Shown: positions 8,231 through 16,920 of the stretch, piece after piece
Layout: every line of letters starts with the position of its first letter
Position numbering within the stretch: the stretch's first letter is position 1
Source: Algoriphagus sp. NG3
Lineage (GTDB): Bacteria; Bacteroidota; Bacteroidia; Cytophagales; Cyclobacteriaceae
Assembly (NCBI RefSeq): GCF_034119865.1
Contig: NZ_CP139421.1
Span: 2,418,001 to 2,482,000 of the forward strand
Length of the DNA: 64,000 bases
Direction: 5' to 3'
The notes under the pieces: generated by a model
The model's input: only the letters and a program-made list of their open reading frames with translations
The model's database searches: none
Told to the model about the DNA's origin: nothing
Translations under genes and position numbers: made by a program

Positions 8231-9579
8231 TTACCCAAAAGCTTATTCACCCTCGGAATGGAAAAAATCTCCTTTTGGCGACCGTTATAATAATTTACTT
8301 TCTCACCATCAAATAGAGCCCCTTCTTCCAGCATAATCCTCACATCTTTATTCCATTCTGGCACAAAAACTACAGTATTCAATTCTATAGCATAGCCCGT
8401 ATTGGCATGAAGCGGAAAATCACCCGCCCCCGGAGTGTCTCCCTGATTATCCCACATACCAATAGTAGGCCCTGCAGAATGCCCATAGTACCCAAGTGGA
8501 TGAGTATAGATACTGCCTCGGATACCCTGCGTATCCATAGCTTTCCTAGTAGCTCGAAGAATTTCATTTCCGGTTTTTCCTTCAACAAAATTGGAAGTCA
8601 GAATATCCTGAAGACTATTGCCTTGGCTAAATGCTTTCTGCAAATAATCAGGAACATCAGTTTCTCCGGCCTTGAGCACATATGCCATTTGTTGGGTATC
8701 TGTATTTAGCCTTAAATAGGTGATCCCAAAATCCATATGAAGCAGATCTCCAGGCATAATCACCGTATCAGGAGCTTTGTTTGCAAAATTCCTCTCATGC
8801 TCAGTATTTGCGGGATCGGCCCGCTGAATATCCACAGAAGGATGAAACCAGGTATCCAACTTCAATTCCATGATTTTCTCTCTATACCACCACACCACAT
8901 CCTCCGTCGTAGTCACTCCAGGTGTAATCACGGCCTCAGACAACCCCTCTGCGATAATCGAATGGGCGATTTCCTGGATATGCCTGTAAGTTACCATTTC
9001 AGGCTCAGTCCTGGTTTCTAACCAGCGCACAGCCAGCGTTTGAGCCGAAACAATCTTTGTATGAAGGTCAGTGGGCAAATATTCTAAAAGGAGCTGGTGC
9101 TCAGTAGAAGTCAGACCATCCGCATGCCCATAATCGTCAGCATAGTTTAAGCCTATTTTTTCAGGGTTTTTAGAGGCAATTAGTTCCACCAAAGCTTCCC
9201 ATTGATCAGGTTGGTTTTCCGGATCCCAAGCTCTCTTAAAGGATTTACCCACATCATATCTGGCAACAGCATAAGTTTCCACAGGAGCATTTGCCGAAGG
9301 TTGATACATGACGAGAATCGTCCTTCTTCTAGCAGCCATCCATGTAGCCGGTAGCTGGGTCTGGATCACAGGATCTTCATTATATTCCCGGGAAACCACC
9401 ACCCACATATCAATTCCCGATTCCGTCATAAGTTCCGGAAGTAGGTTTTGGATACGGTATTCAAGCCAGCTATCTATCACTTCCGCCTGTTCCCGCTGAG
9501 TCAATACAGCAAGATCTTGTGCCAGACTGACATGGGTAAAAAGAGAAATAAATAAAACGGAAAATAGCCTATTGATCAT
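8227..9579 (-). CDS. Exported M24-family metallopeptidase (Xaa-Pro aminopeptidase-like)
   Basis: The 450-aa protein has an N-terminal signal peptide (MINRLFSVLFISLFTHVSLAQ) and then a creatinase N-domain-like region (about residues 35-170). The pita-bread M24 domain follows. All five metal ligands of the family appear in order: the two Asp in HMDFGITYLRLNTD, the His in HPLGYYGHSAG, the Glu in YAIELNT and the Glu in MLEEGALF. It should be a dinuclear-metal exopeptidase in the periplasm or at the cell surface, probably cutting Xaa-Pro bonds. Its 3' end overlaps the convergent MFS gene by 4 bp. Confidence 0.9.
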   Translation of the reverse strand: MINRLFSVLFISLFTHVSLAQDLAVLTQREQAEVIDSWLEYRIQNLLPELMTESGIDMWVVVSREYNEDPVIQTQLPATWMAARRRTILVMYQPSANAPVETYAVARYDVGKSFKRAWDPENQPDQWEALVELIASKNPEKIGLNYADDYGHADGLTSTEHQLLLEYLPTDLHTKIVSAQTLAVRWLETRTEPEMVTYRHIQEIAHSIIAEGLSEAVITPGVTTTEDVVWWYREKIMELKLDTWFHPSVDIQRADPANTEHERNFANKAPDTVIMPGDLLHMDFGITYLRLNTDTQQMAYVLKAGETDVPDYLQKAFSQGNSLQDILTSNFVEGKTGNEILRATRKAMDTQGIRGSIYTHPLGYYGHSAGPTIGMWDNQGDTPGAGDFPLHANTGYAIELNTVVFVPEWNKDVRIMLEEGALFDGEKVNYYNGRQKEIFSIPRVNKLLGN

Positions 9580-9647
9580 ATTCAGATGGATTTGTCCTGA
9601 ATATATAACAAAATCACTAACCCCATAAACATCTCCAATAAAAACCC

Positions 9648-11003
9648 CTAAACAGACACCACAGGCTTATTAGCGGAAATCATCCTGTTGCTTAGTTTAT
9701 AAAATCTATAAAACAGCACCACAGCAGTGACACTCAATCCAATCAAGAGACCATACCATATTCCTTTTTCACCCATTTCCAGCTGAAAAGCCAGGAAATA
9801 ACCCAGTGGAAGACCAATTACCCAATAAGCTACCAGCGTGATTAAGGTGGGGAACTTCACGTCCTCCATTCCACGTAACACTCCCAATCCGGCAACCTGA
9901 ATACCATCCGATAGCTGGAACATCCCTGCTATGATAAGCAAAGAAGCGGAAAGTGCTACAACCTCCTCATTATCTATATACAGAGTAGGCAGATAAGATC
10001 TCATCAAAATAAAGATCAACCCGGTAATGGACATAAATATCAGAGTCATACCAAATACCACCATGCCGGCTTCCCGCATTGCCTTAAAATTACCTCTGCC
10101 GATCTGATTACTTACCCGGATCATACCGGCAGTACTCAATCCTGCCACCATCATATAACTCACTGAAGCCAGGTTAATTGCAATCTGATGCGCTGCAAGG
10201 GCGTTCACCCCTATCCAACCCATCATGATGGCCGCGGCACTGAAAGCACTCACTTCAAAGATGTATTGAAAGCCTGTCGGCACACCTATTTTCAGTATTT
10301 TGTTCAAAAGTAAAAACCTCAGTTTTCCTATTCCCAGCTTCAGATCAAAGACCCTGTACCTAGAAGATCTCATGACATAAAGCCCCATCATGACAGGCAT
10401 CATCACCCGTGATATCAGGGTAGCCAAACCTGCTCCGTTCAGTCCCATTGCAGGAGCTCCAAGATTTCCATAAATCAAGACCCAGTTGAGAAAAACATTC
10501 ACCAAGTTGCAGATAACGGTGACGTACATTGCCTGTTTAGTCTGGGAGATACCCTCTGCAAGTTGCTTGAAAGACTGGAAAATCATAAAAGGCAACAGAG
10601 ATGAGGTAATAATGAACAGGTAAGGGATAGTGAGTGCTACCACCTCCTCAGGCTGATTGAGAAAATTCAATCCATGGGACAACCCTACGACCACTATGGT
10701 CAAAATGGCTGCCGTGGCTATATTGATCCACAACCCATGCTGGAAAAGATGTCCTATGCGTTTATGTTTTCCTTTGCCTTCAGCGATAGAAACCAATGGT
10801 GTAATCCCCATAGATATCCCCATCCCAAACATCAGGATCACAAAAAATATACTGTTTCCCAAGGAAGCCGCTGCCAAAGGCACCGCCCCTAAGCGGCCTA
10901 CCATCATACTATCCGCTACCCCCACCAGTACCTGTCCAAGCTGACTCAGCACTACTGGGAACGCCAGATTGAAAGTGATGTTAAAATGATCTTTGATCGT
11001 CAT
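9648..11003 (-). CDS. MATE family efflux transporter
   Basis: The 451-aa polytopic protein has about 12 membrane segments and MATE family features: FPVVLSQLGQVLVGVADSMMVGRLGAVPLAAASLGNS at the N-terminus and the related GWIGVNALAAHQIAINLASV in the second half. It resembles the NorM-like branch that expels cationic drugs in exchange for Na+ or H+. The ATG lies one base after the stop of the upstream NUDIX gene on the same strand, so the two are probably translationally coupled. The substrate is unknown. Confidence 0.92.
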   Translation of the reverse strand: MTIKDHFNITFNLAFPVVLSQLGQVLVGVADSMMVGRLGAVPLAAASLGNSIFFVILMFGMGISMGITPLVSIAEGKGKHKRIGHLFQHGLWINIATAAILTIVVVGLSHGLNFLNQPEEVVALTIPYLFIITSSLLPFMIFQSFKQLAEGISQTKQAMYVTVICNLVNVFLNWVLIYGNLGAPAMGLNGAGLATLISRVMMPVMMGLYVMRSSRYRVFDLKLGIGKLRFLLLNKILKIGVPTGFQYIFEVSAFSAAAIMMGWIGVNALAAHQIAINLASVSYMMVAGLSTAGMIRVSNQIGRGNFKAMREAGMVVFGMTLIFMSITGLIFILMRSYLPTLYIDNEEVVALSASLLIIAGMFQLSDGIQVAGLGVLRGMEDVKFPTLITLVAYWVIGLPLGYFLAFQLEMGEKGIWYGLLIGLSVTAVVLFYRFYKLSNRMISANKPVVSV

Positions 11004-11004
11004 G

Positions 11005-11547
11005 TTACAATTTTAAAATCCTTGAGGCTTTGAGAATTCCCGCTATGCTGATTGCATCTGTTATCTCTCCATTCATCACCATTTCCAAAGCTCCTACAAA
11101 AGGCAATTTCCTTACTTTAAGAACTTCAGTTTCATCAAACTCAGGTTCACCCTCTGAAAGTTCCTCTGCCAGATATACAAAACCAACCTCATCCGTCACC
11201 GAATTGGAGGTATGTATAGTCATCATTTCAGTCCATTTACCCGCTGTCAGCCCAGTCTCTTCTCGTAGTTCACGTTGTGCGCTTTCGAGTTTATCCTCTT
11301 CCAAAGGCCCTCCGCCCATTGGGATTTCCCAGGCGTACTCCTCCAAGGTATATCTATACTGACCTATCAACCAGGTATTCATATCCTTGTCAATGGGAAT
11401 TATGCCCATTGCTCTATTCTTGAAATGCACCTTACCGTACACTCCTTCATTACCTGCAGGATTGATGATCTCGTGATGCTCTACTTTAATCCAAGGATTT
11501 TCATAGACGGGATTAATTTTTTTAGTAGTCCAGGGGTTTTGTTCCAT
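11005..11547 (-). CDS. NUDIX hydrolase (ADP-ribose pyrophosphatase-like)
   Basis: I choose the ATG at 11547 (product 180 aa), because the longer frame to 11580 would begin inside the terminator hairpin of the upstream Lrp gene. A full Nudix box is visible: GGGPLEEDKLESAQ then RELREETGL, fitting Gx5Ex7REUxEExGU. The surrounding sequence (NPWIKVEHHEI, QYRYTLEEYAWEIPMGG) resembles ADP-ribose or nucleotide-sugar pyrophosphatases. It likely hydrolyses a nucleoside diphosphate linked to another moiety as a housecleaning enzyme. It is one base from the MATE gene, with which it forms an operon. Confidence 0.9.
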   Translation of the reverse strand: MEQNPWTTKKINPVYENPWIKVEHHEIINPAGNEGVYGKVHFKNRAMGIIPIDKDMNTWLIGQYRYTLEEYAWEIPMGGGPLEEDKLESAQRELREETGLTAGKWTEMMTIHTSNSVTDEVGFVYLAEELSEGEPEFDETEVLKVRKLPFVGALEMVMNGEITDAISIAGILKASRILKL

Positions 11548-11553
11548 TTTCTC

Positions 11554-11582
11554 AAAAAAAAAAAGGGTGACTTGCGCCACCC
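11554..11582 (-). terminator. Intrinsic terminator of the Lrp-family gene
   Basis: Read on the minus strand, GGGTG and CACCC arms are followed by an 11-T run. It lies 22 bp past the Lrp-family stop and just before the NUDIX start. Confidence 0.88.
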
Positions 11583-11603
11583 TGTTATACTTATTAAGGC
11601 TTA

Positions 11604-12098
11604 TTAAGCCGGGATTGGCATTACTTTAGAATCCTTGAAAGTAGAAAGGATCACCATGGATTGCATGGAATCCACTTCTTTGATTTCAGATACTTTCTCC
11701 AACATCAAGTTTTGATACGAGGTAATATCCTTTGCGATGATTTTCAGAATAAAGTCACCAGTACCGGTGATGTGATGACACTCAATAACCTCAGGGATAA
11801 TATTGATTTCACGCATAAAAGCATCAATATTTCCTTTGTTGTGGCCAATTAGGCTGACCAGGACGAAGGTACTCACACCCAAACCGATCTTTTCCGGATC
11901 CAGTTTAGCATGATAACTCTTGATGATTCCTGATTGCTCCAATTTTTTCACACGCTCCAAAGTAGGGGCCGGAGAAAGCCCTATATCTTTTGACAACTGA
12001 GCGTTTGTGATTTTGGCATTAGCCTGAAGTATTTCTAGAATCTTCCTGTCGATTTTATCGAATTTTATTCTTAAGCTATGATCCATGATCTCTTGCAT
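11604..12098 (-). CDS. Lrp/AsnC family transcriptional regulator
   Basis: The protein is 164 aa, or 160 aa if it starts at the second ATG (12086). The N-terminal winged-helix region is DKIDRKILEILQANAKITNAQLSKDIGLSPAPTLERVKKLEQSG, and the RAM effector domain follows with the typical GTGDFILKI turn. Family members bind amino acids such as leucine and act as octamers or dimers. An Lrp next to NUDIX and MATE genes does not point to a specific regulon. It has its own terminator, so it is a single transcription unit. Confidence 0.94.
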   Translation of the reverse strand: MQEIMDHSLRIKFDKIDRKILEILQANAKITNAQLSKDIGLSPAPTLERVKKLEQSGIIKSYHAKLDPEKIGLGVSTFVLVSLIGHNKGNIDAFMREINIIPEVIECHHITGTGDFILKIIAKDITSYQNLMLEKVSEIKEVDSMQSMVILSTFKDSKVMPIPA

Positions 12099-12296
12099 TT
12101 ACAAAATTTTATATGGTGCAAAGTTAATATATTTGATGATTGTTTTAAACCTTTCATCAAAATTTTAAAGAGGATTTTCGGAATTTTATTAATAATTCTA
12201 AGCCTTTGGACAAACAATCCTTATAAAATCCCATGCCCCTCAGATGAAATTCAAATTATCTCCTGTTATTTAGGAGGTAGAACGTCGATTTTAGAG

Positions 12297-13490
12297 TTAA
12301 AGTTTATTCTTCTTAATAAATTCTCTGGCTTCTTGGTGGGCGGGGTGCTTACGCTTGGCATACTTCTTTACCTCCTTGAAGTACTTTTTAGCCAAGGGTT
12401 TATTATTCTCGAAATTTGCCATTTTCCCTAATTGGAGCAACGCATGTAAATAGTAACCACTTTCCTGTGATTCTGACTCCTCTCCATAGGAAAGCGTCTT
12501 AAGGTAGTATTTTTTGGCTTCAGCCACATCTCCCATACGCTCACTGTACTGGGCGATGAAAAATGATGCATATCGACCACTATTGGATTCATATCCTGGC
12601 ATTCCCTCATCTATACGAGAGAGTATTTCTTTGGATTGTTGGGCCGATTCAGGGAATCTGCCCACCGCATAAAGATGCCGGGCATAGGACCTATGGAAGT
12701 AAGGATTATTGGGGAATTTTGCATTGAGGTATTGTGAAATCTGCAGAGCTTTGAATGGCTCTTTTTCTTCAGAAGCATATAACCTGAACAAAAAATACTG
12801 CGCCTCCACCCGGGTATAAAACGCATTATTCGCCACTTGTTCTAACTGTTGGAGCCCTAGTTGCTTATTGCCTTTAGGAAATAATGCCATAACCGGTCGT
12901 AAAAGAGGGTAGTTTTCCGGTATCCACTCAGAAAAATAATTGAATAAGGCATCGCCTAATAGCAGCTCCGGGTTAAACTCCTCTTCCCCCCTACTCAAAT
13001 CCATGTATTTTAGGGCATTCCTTCCAGACCATGCAGCTTTGGTCCAACTCCTCCTCTCAGAATATAGGCGGGACTGGAAGCCATAGCCTGCAGCCAAAAA
13101 GAAAGCTGCCTCCTTATTTGTCTCATCAGCGTCAAACATTGTTTTGGCTTTGGCTATAGCCCTGTCTAAATATTTTACAAAAGTGGCGTCATATTTCTCG
13201 TTTGTCACATCTACCTCTATCCTCCACCAGTATCCTAGCGCTACCAGAAATTCCGGTAAGGGATGATCAGGATACTGAAGGGCAAGGACTGCATAATCCC
13301 GCTCGGCTGTAGGGAAATCAAAATTATACATACTGTTGATTGCCTTAGTTATCCTAAACTGAAGACTTCTATCCAACAATAGATACCTAGATGGTGCAGT
13401 GATCATCGAATCCACCTCAGACTGCTGCGCCTGCGCTACTCCCAGCCCAAGTATCCAAACACCAATAACTACAGCAACTCGTGCTATCAT
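12297..13490 (-). CDS. Exported TPR-like protein
   Basis: The 397-aa product begins with a signal peptide (MIARVAVVIGVWILGLGVAQAQQ). The mature part is almost all helical and has TPR-like pairs, for example FPTAERDYAVLALQYPDHPLPEFLVALGYWW, a middle block with ASEEKEPFKALQISQYLNAKFPNNPYFHRSYARHLYAVGRF, and a C-terminal block GDVAEAKKYYLKTLSYGEESE. It is probably periplasmic or tethered to the outer-membrane face and involved in protein assembly. The partner is unknown. It is divergent from the membrane protein at 13569, and their -7 boxes lie within 40 bp of each other. Confidence 0.82.
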   Translation of the reverse strand: MIARVAVVIGVWILGLGVAQAQQSEVDSMITAPSRYLLLDRSLQFRITKAINSMYNFDFPTAERDYAVLALQYPDHPLPEFLVALGYWWRIEVDVTNEKYDATFVKYLDRAIAKAKTMFDADETNKEAAFFLAAGYGFQSRLYSERRSWTKAAWSGRNALKYMDLSRGEEEFNPELLLGDALFNYFSEWIPENYPLLRPVMALFPKGNKQLGLQQLEQVANNAFYTRVEAQYFLFRLYASEEKEPFKALQISQYLNAKFPNNPYFHRSYARHLYAVGRFPESAQQSKEILSRIDEGMPGYESNSGRYASFFIAQYSERMGDVAEAKKYYLKTLSYGEESESQESGYYLHALLQLGKMANFENNKPLAKKYFKEVKKYAKRKHPAHQEAREFIKKNKL

Positions 13491-13512
13491 ATATTTATTT
13501 CTATTTACACTT

Positions 13513-13520
13513 CAAAATTA
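13513..13520 (-). promoter_or_regulatory. -7 box (TAATTTTG) for the exported TPR gene
   Basis: On the minus strand this is a perfect TAnnTTTG, 23 bp before the ATG at 13490. It faces the plus-strand box at 13543. Confidence 0.5.
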
Positions 13521-13542
13521 GATGTATTCCCAAACAAAATTT

Positions 13543-13550
13543 TAGATTTG
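13543..13550 (+). promoter_or_regulatory. -7 box (TAGATTTG) for the membrane protein gene
   Basis: A perfect TAnnTTTG lies 19 bp before the ATG at 13569. It overlaps the alternative start at 13548, so that start is unlikely to be used. Confidence 0.5.
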
Positions 13551-13568
13551 ATACAGATTCATCTAAAA

Positions 13569-14219
13569 ATGGCTAAAACTTTAACTCCTGAAGGACAACG
13601 TCTCAAAGAACTAATTGATTTCGATAAACGGATATATTTTCTTGTTCTTGTATTCTTGTTCTTACTGATCAGGTATCTTACCAACACGCTGATACTTGAG
13701 GCAATCCCTGACTATGACAATCTGGAAGCTAGGGGTGATTTTATGATTTTCCATATTTTTAATGCGTTAAACTACCTCTGGACTCCTTTTGCCCTACTTT
13801 GGAAATTTACGGTTATCTCTTTTCTATTTTGGCTAGGCGCATTTGTGATAGGCTACAAAGTACCTTATAAAGAACTATGGCAGTTTGCCCTTATTGCGGA
13901 AGTAGTATTTATTTTTCCGGAACTTATCCGTCTGCTGGTCTATATAGTTCCGCAAACAGGTGTCACTTATATGGAGATTGATGAGTATCGGGCACTTTCT
14001 GTACTTTCCCTTCTAGGGGCTGAAAATATTCTTCCCCAATATCATTATGCTTTGGCAACAATCAATGTATTTGAAATCATTTACGGAATTGTTTGGCTAT
14101 ATGGTTTCCATATGATCAGTAGAAGGCCTTTTGGGGAGTGCACTATCGTGGTTTTGGTGAGTTATTATTTGCCTCTGGCGTTATGGCTCAGTTGGTACAT
14201 TATGGTTTATAGAGTGTAG
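13569..14219 (+). CDS. Polytopic membrane protein, unknown function
   Basis: I use the ATG at 13569 (216 aa); the in-frame start at 13548 falls inside the promoter box. Five to six hydrophobic segments are visible: IYFLVLVFLFLLIRYL, LWTPFALLWKFTVISFLFWLGAFVIGY, FALIAEVVFIFPELIRLLVYIV, VFEIIYGIVWLYGF and a last one near VVLVSYYLPLALWLSWYIMV. The pattern is reminiscent of Yip1-like integral membrane proteins, but I cannot confirm that from motifs. No catalytic residues are evident. A pair of family B repeats begins about 7 bp after its stop codon. Confidence 0.75.
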   Translation: MAKTLTPEGQRLKELIDFDKRIYFLVLVFLFLLIRYLTNTLILEAIPDYDNLEARGDFMIFHIFNALNYLWTPFALLWKFTVISFLFWLGAFVIGYKVPYKELWQFALIAEVVFIFPELIRLLVYIVPQTGVTYMEIDEYRALSVLSLLGAENILPQYHYALATINVFEIIYGIVWLYGFHMISRRPFGECTIVVLVSYYLPLALWLSWYIMVYRV

Positions 14220-14225
14220 TGCTTT

Positions 14226-14389
14226 ATGATTATCCGCAATGATGCCAGTAATGATGTTAGCCTATCTTAGAAGGTCGGAGAACCGATACTTCGACTTCGC
14301 TCTGCACAGGTAACCGAAGTGGCCTCAATTCTACTGTTGCCCGAGTACCAAAAGGCTTTAGTCTCTTAACTGGAAGAAAATCGGATATG
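14226..14389 (+). repeat. Repeat family B, copy 1
   Basis: It opens ATGATTATCCGCAATGATGC and closes TTAACTGGAAGAAAATCGG, an imperfect inverted terminal pair. The interior carries GGTCGGAGAACCGA, the cassette CTTCGACTTCGCTCTGC and ACCGAAGTGGCC. It shares its arms with the copies at 14407, 16589 and 32523. Confidence 0.75.
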
Positions 14390-14406
14390 CCTAATTTTTT
14401 TCATGG

Positions 14407-14569
14407 ATATACGGAATGATGCCAGTATCCATTATTTCTTTGCTCAGCCGGACAGAAGACCGAAGACGCCTGCCTGCCGGCAGGCAGGGGTGACCGAAGC
14501 GGCCTAAATGCTAGCGTTAATCATATTCTATTTTGCTTTAGCCTCATTACTGGTATAATATCGGATATG
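14407..14569 (+). repeat. Repeat family B, copy 2
   Basis: It has the same arms as copy 1 (GGAATGATGCCAGTA; ATTACTGGTATAATATCGGAT) and the same interior blocks (GAAGACCGA, GACCGAAGCGGCC). Its central cassette is the perfect 20-bp palindrome at 14469-14488 instead of CTTCGACTTCGCTCTGC. Confidence 0.75.
14469..14488. repeat. 20-bp perfect palindrome nested in family B copy 2
   Basis: CCTGCCTGCCGGCAGGCAGG reads the same on both strands. Related GC-rich inverted motifs occur at 14727-14746 and 32761-32784, so it is a small mobile or expandable repeat in its own right. Confidence 0.8.
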
Positions 14570-14649
14570 CCTAATATTTTATACGGGAGGACATCAAATG
14601 TACCTCAATCAAAATATTTTCTTTATAATAACTATCTACAAACGAATAC

Positions 14650-14775
14650 TTAGGGCATGCTGAAAAACACCAGTAGTAAAAAAAACCTAACACTTCTAAT
14701 GATATCTTCACTCGGCCGTCTTGAACCTGCCTTGCCGGTAAGCAGGGCTGGCTGAGACTTTTTCGGCAAGCCCTA
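14650..14775. mobile_element. Repeat family A, short internally deleted element
   Basis: Inverted ends TAGGGCATGCTGAAAAACAC and GACTTTTTCGGCAAGCCCTA flank only 126 bp. The block TCTTCACTCGGCCG..TTGAA, also seen in the 6722 element, precedes the right end. This is a shorter relative of the 268-bp element. Confidence 0.75.
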
Positions 14776-14814
14776 CATCAGGCTCTGTAAGGACGAGAAC
14801 CCGAATATCTAATA

Positions 14815-14843
14815 CAAAAAAAGGGTCGGAAAAATATCCAACC
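14815..14843 (-). terminator. Intrinsic terminator of the DUF4394 gene
   Basis: On the minus strand, GGGTTGG and CCGACCC arms enclose an AT loop and are followed by a T-run (A-run at 14815-14822 on plus). Confidence 0.82.
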
Positions 14844-14871
14844 CCTGTTTTTCAACCAAATTGTTATTTGC

Positions 14872-16395
14872 TCAAAACCCTAACCCCAAAGCCATTGATG
14901 TTGGGGTGAAGTTGAGGTCAGTCACTTTGGTAGCTGCTCCGGACATAAGGTTTACAGAATAAACCCCAGGAGCTCCTTCTACCGTGAAGACGCCATAGGC
15001 CATATCTGAAGTGCCTCCTATATCGAAGCCGTTATCATCTGTAATGTCAATACCTAAAGCTCCAATCTCCACCAAAACACCGTCATTGGGAGGTGACACT
15101 TGATACAGCATGTCATTCTGCGCGTCCACAACATATAGTGCTGTAGCTGTGGTGCCTGCGAAGTTTTGAGTATAAGCAGCACCACTGGCCATTGGTGAGC
15201 CTGGATTCAGACTTCCATCCACAGCTACTACAGTCCCCAAATCCGGATGTAAACGTAAATTCTGGCCCATCTCAGTGATCAGGCGTATTCTATCTACAGT
15301 AGGATTAAAATCAAACCCTATAAAGTCCCCCATGGCCATGGGATCCAAAGGCATTCCAATTGCGCTGACAGCACCACTAGAAGGATTTACACTGTACAAT
15401 TGGCTCATGGTAGAGATAGCTAGCAATTGGCCATTAACCGGGCGGAAATCAAGACCTGCGATCATCTCGCCTTCCATCAAACCCGTAATATCTACTGCTA
15501 TCGGGTTCGGATCAGTAGGATCAAATCTATACAGTTTATTATCGGCATCCGTAGCATAGGCTATTGGGTTTGTTTTAAAAGCAAGACTTACAACAGGATC
15601 AGAAAACGTGCCTACCCACATAGCCTTACCTGAAGAGAGATCTATAGTATAGAGCCTGGATTCATTATCATTTCTATTGACAGCCAGAGCAACGGAATTA
15701 TCAGGGATGATGTCCATATCACCGGTTCCTTCAAAGTCAATCCCTAAGTCTCCAACTTCTTCCAATCCCCCGTCATTAGGAGGCACCTGCTTATAAAGCT
15801 TATCCTGCTCAAAATCAATATCATACAAAGTAGTACTTGTAGTTCCTGAGAAACTGTTGGTGTAAGCTACAGCTCCAATACGTGGGTTTACCCCACCATT
15901 GATAGACCCGTCAGTGGCCACTACAGTACCGAGCTCAGGATGTAGTCTGAGATTTTGACCAGATTCAGTGACCAATCTGATTCTATCGACAGTAGGGTTA
16001 AAATCCAGAGAAGGGTTATCTCCAGAGTAAGCAGGCGAAAAAGGCTCTGTACCCAAAGCAGTAGCAGCACCTGAATTCTCATTGATGTGGTATAAGCGGC
16101 TAGCTGAACTTAATGCGTAAAGTTGGCCAGTGGCAGGACGATAGTCTATTGAAACTATCATTTCTCCGGATGCCAGCCCAGTTATAGCCGTGGAGCTACT
16201 AGGTGCATCCAAATTCCGGGCATCATACATCAGAATTTTATTATCAGATGTTAAAGCTGTAAAGCTGACTTCTGGAGCCGTTCCAGGAACATCTATAATT
16301 GGCCCCATATCATCCTCTTTGTCATCACATGATACGAAAGCCAGCGAAAATGCCATACTAACTAGGATCGCGAAAGAAAATCGTTTGTTTTTCAT
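14872..16395 (-). CDS. DUF4394 lipoprotein with two tandem domains
   Basis: The 507-aa product starts with a lipoprotein signal (AFSLAFVSC, predicted lipidated Cys near residue 23). It is built from two copies of one domain, about residues 45-260 and 275-505. Both carry NPTVDRIRL, then GQNLRLHP, LGTVVA.DGS, AYT..F.GTT and a PPNDG stretch, with 40-50% identity judged by eye. The domain is known as DUF4394 and looks like a beta-propeller-type fold that stores no known catalytic residues. It is probably anchored in the outer membrane or surface-exposed. The role is unknown. Confidence 0.88.
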   Translation of the reverse strand: MKNKRFSFAILVSMAFSLAFVSCDDKEDDMGPIIDVPGTAPEVSFTALTSDNKILMYDARNLDAPSSSTAITGLASGEMIVSIDYRPATGQLYALSSASRLYHINENSGAATALGTEPFSPAYSGDNPSLDFNPTVDRIRLVTESGQNLRLHPELGTVVATDGSINGGVNPRIGAVAYTNSFSGTTSTTLYDIDFEQDKLYKQVPPNDGGLEEVGDLGIDFEGTGDMDIIPDNSVALAVNRNDNESRLYTIDLSSGKAMWVGTFSDPVVSLAFKTNPIAYATDADNKLYRFDPTDPNPIAVDITGLMEGEMIAGLDFRPVNGQLLAISTMSQLYSVNPSSGAVSAIGMPLDPMAMGDFIGFDFNPTVDRIRLITEMGQNLRLHPDLGTVVAVDGSLNPGSPMASGAAYTQNFAGTTATALYVVDAQNDMLYQVSPPNDGVLVEIGALGIDITDDNGFDIGGTSDMAYGVFTVEGAPGVYSVNLMSGAATKVTDLNFTPTSMALGLGF

Positions 16396-16920
16396 TGGTG
16401 GAAATTTTAGTTGAACAGTTGATTTCCTTCATTTACGATACCTTCTAGACGATTGGATTGTCTCCCTTTATAAAAATTTACACTTTTTTATAAAAATCTT
16501 ACCATTCGGATTCTGATTATCCGATAGAACACCCAATTACTCATGCAAGCGGAATTGTGACTTATATTCTAAGTATTTTTTAATATGCTTACCCATAATG
16601 AGGCCAGTAAAGATATTTTCTTCGCTCAGCGGGTCGAAAGACCGATACTTCGACTTCGCTCTGCCCAGGTGCCCCAAGTGGCTGCAATTCTATTATTGCC
16701 CAAAAACTAAAATGCTTTACTGTATTTACTGGCAGAAAAACGGATATATATATATTATTTAAAAAAGGAACCAGTGTGCGACAAAAGAAAAGTGGATTTA
16801 CTTATCTCTGTAAATCCAATTAAGTGTAATTTGGGACATATAACCAGGGACATGTTTACACCAGACAATTATGGTATTGGGCTAATAATTGTTTAAATTA
16901 ATATTTATAAAACCACAGCA
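16396..16920. other. Divergent intergenic region with family B copy
   Basis: These 525 bp lie between the DUF4394 gene (minus) and a universal stress gene (plus). They hold family B copy 3 at 16589-16748. The last 150 bp before 16921 are AT-rich and should hold the usp promoter, but no exact TAnnTTTG was found. Confidence 0.6.
16589..16748 (+). repeat. Repeat family B, copy 3
   Basis: The left arm ATAATGAGGCCAGTAA and the right arm TTTACTGGCAGAAAAACGG form the inverted terminal pair. The interior has GGTCGAAAGACCGA and the same CTTCGACTTCGCTCTGC cassette as copy 1. It sits in a divergent intergenic region, unlike copies 1, 2 and 4, which follow gene ends. Confidence 0.75.

Larger units (their letters stand above)
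14220..14814. other. Repeat-filled intergenic region between convergent genes
   Basis: This stretch has no gene. It contains two family B copies in tandem (14226-14389 and 14407-14569), then AT-rich DNA, then a short family A element (14650-14775). The terminator of the DUF4394 gene follows at 14815. It appears to be an insertion-tolerant gap between the 3' ends of two genes. Confidence 0.7.

Noticed and set aside
7052..9579. Gene fusion between MFS and peptidase
   Set aside because: The two coding ends overlap by 4 bp on opposite strands; they are separate convergent genes.
14226..14569. CRISPR-like arrangement of two family B copies
   Set aside because: The units are about 164 bp with inverted ends and an 18-bp gap; CRISPR repeats are 20-50 bp with regular spacers.
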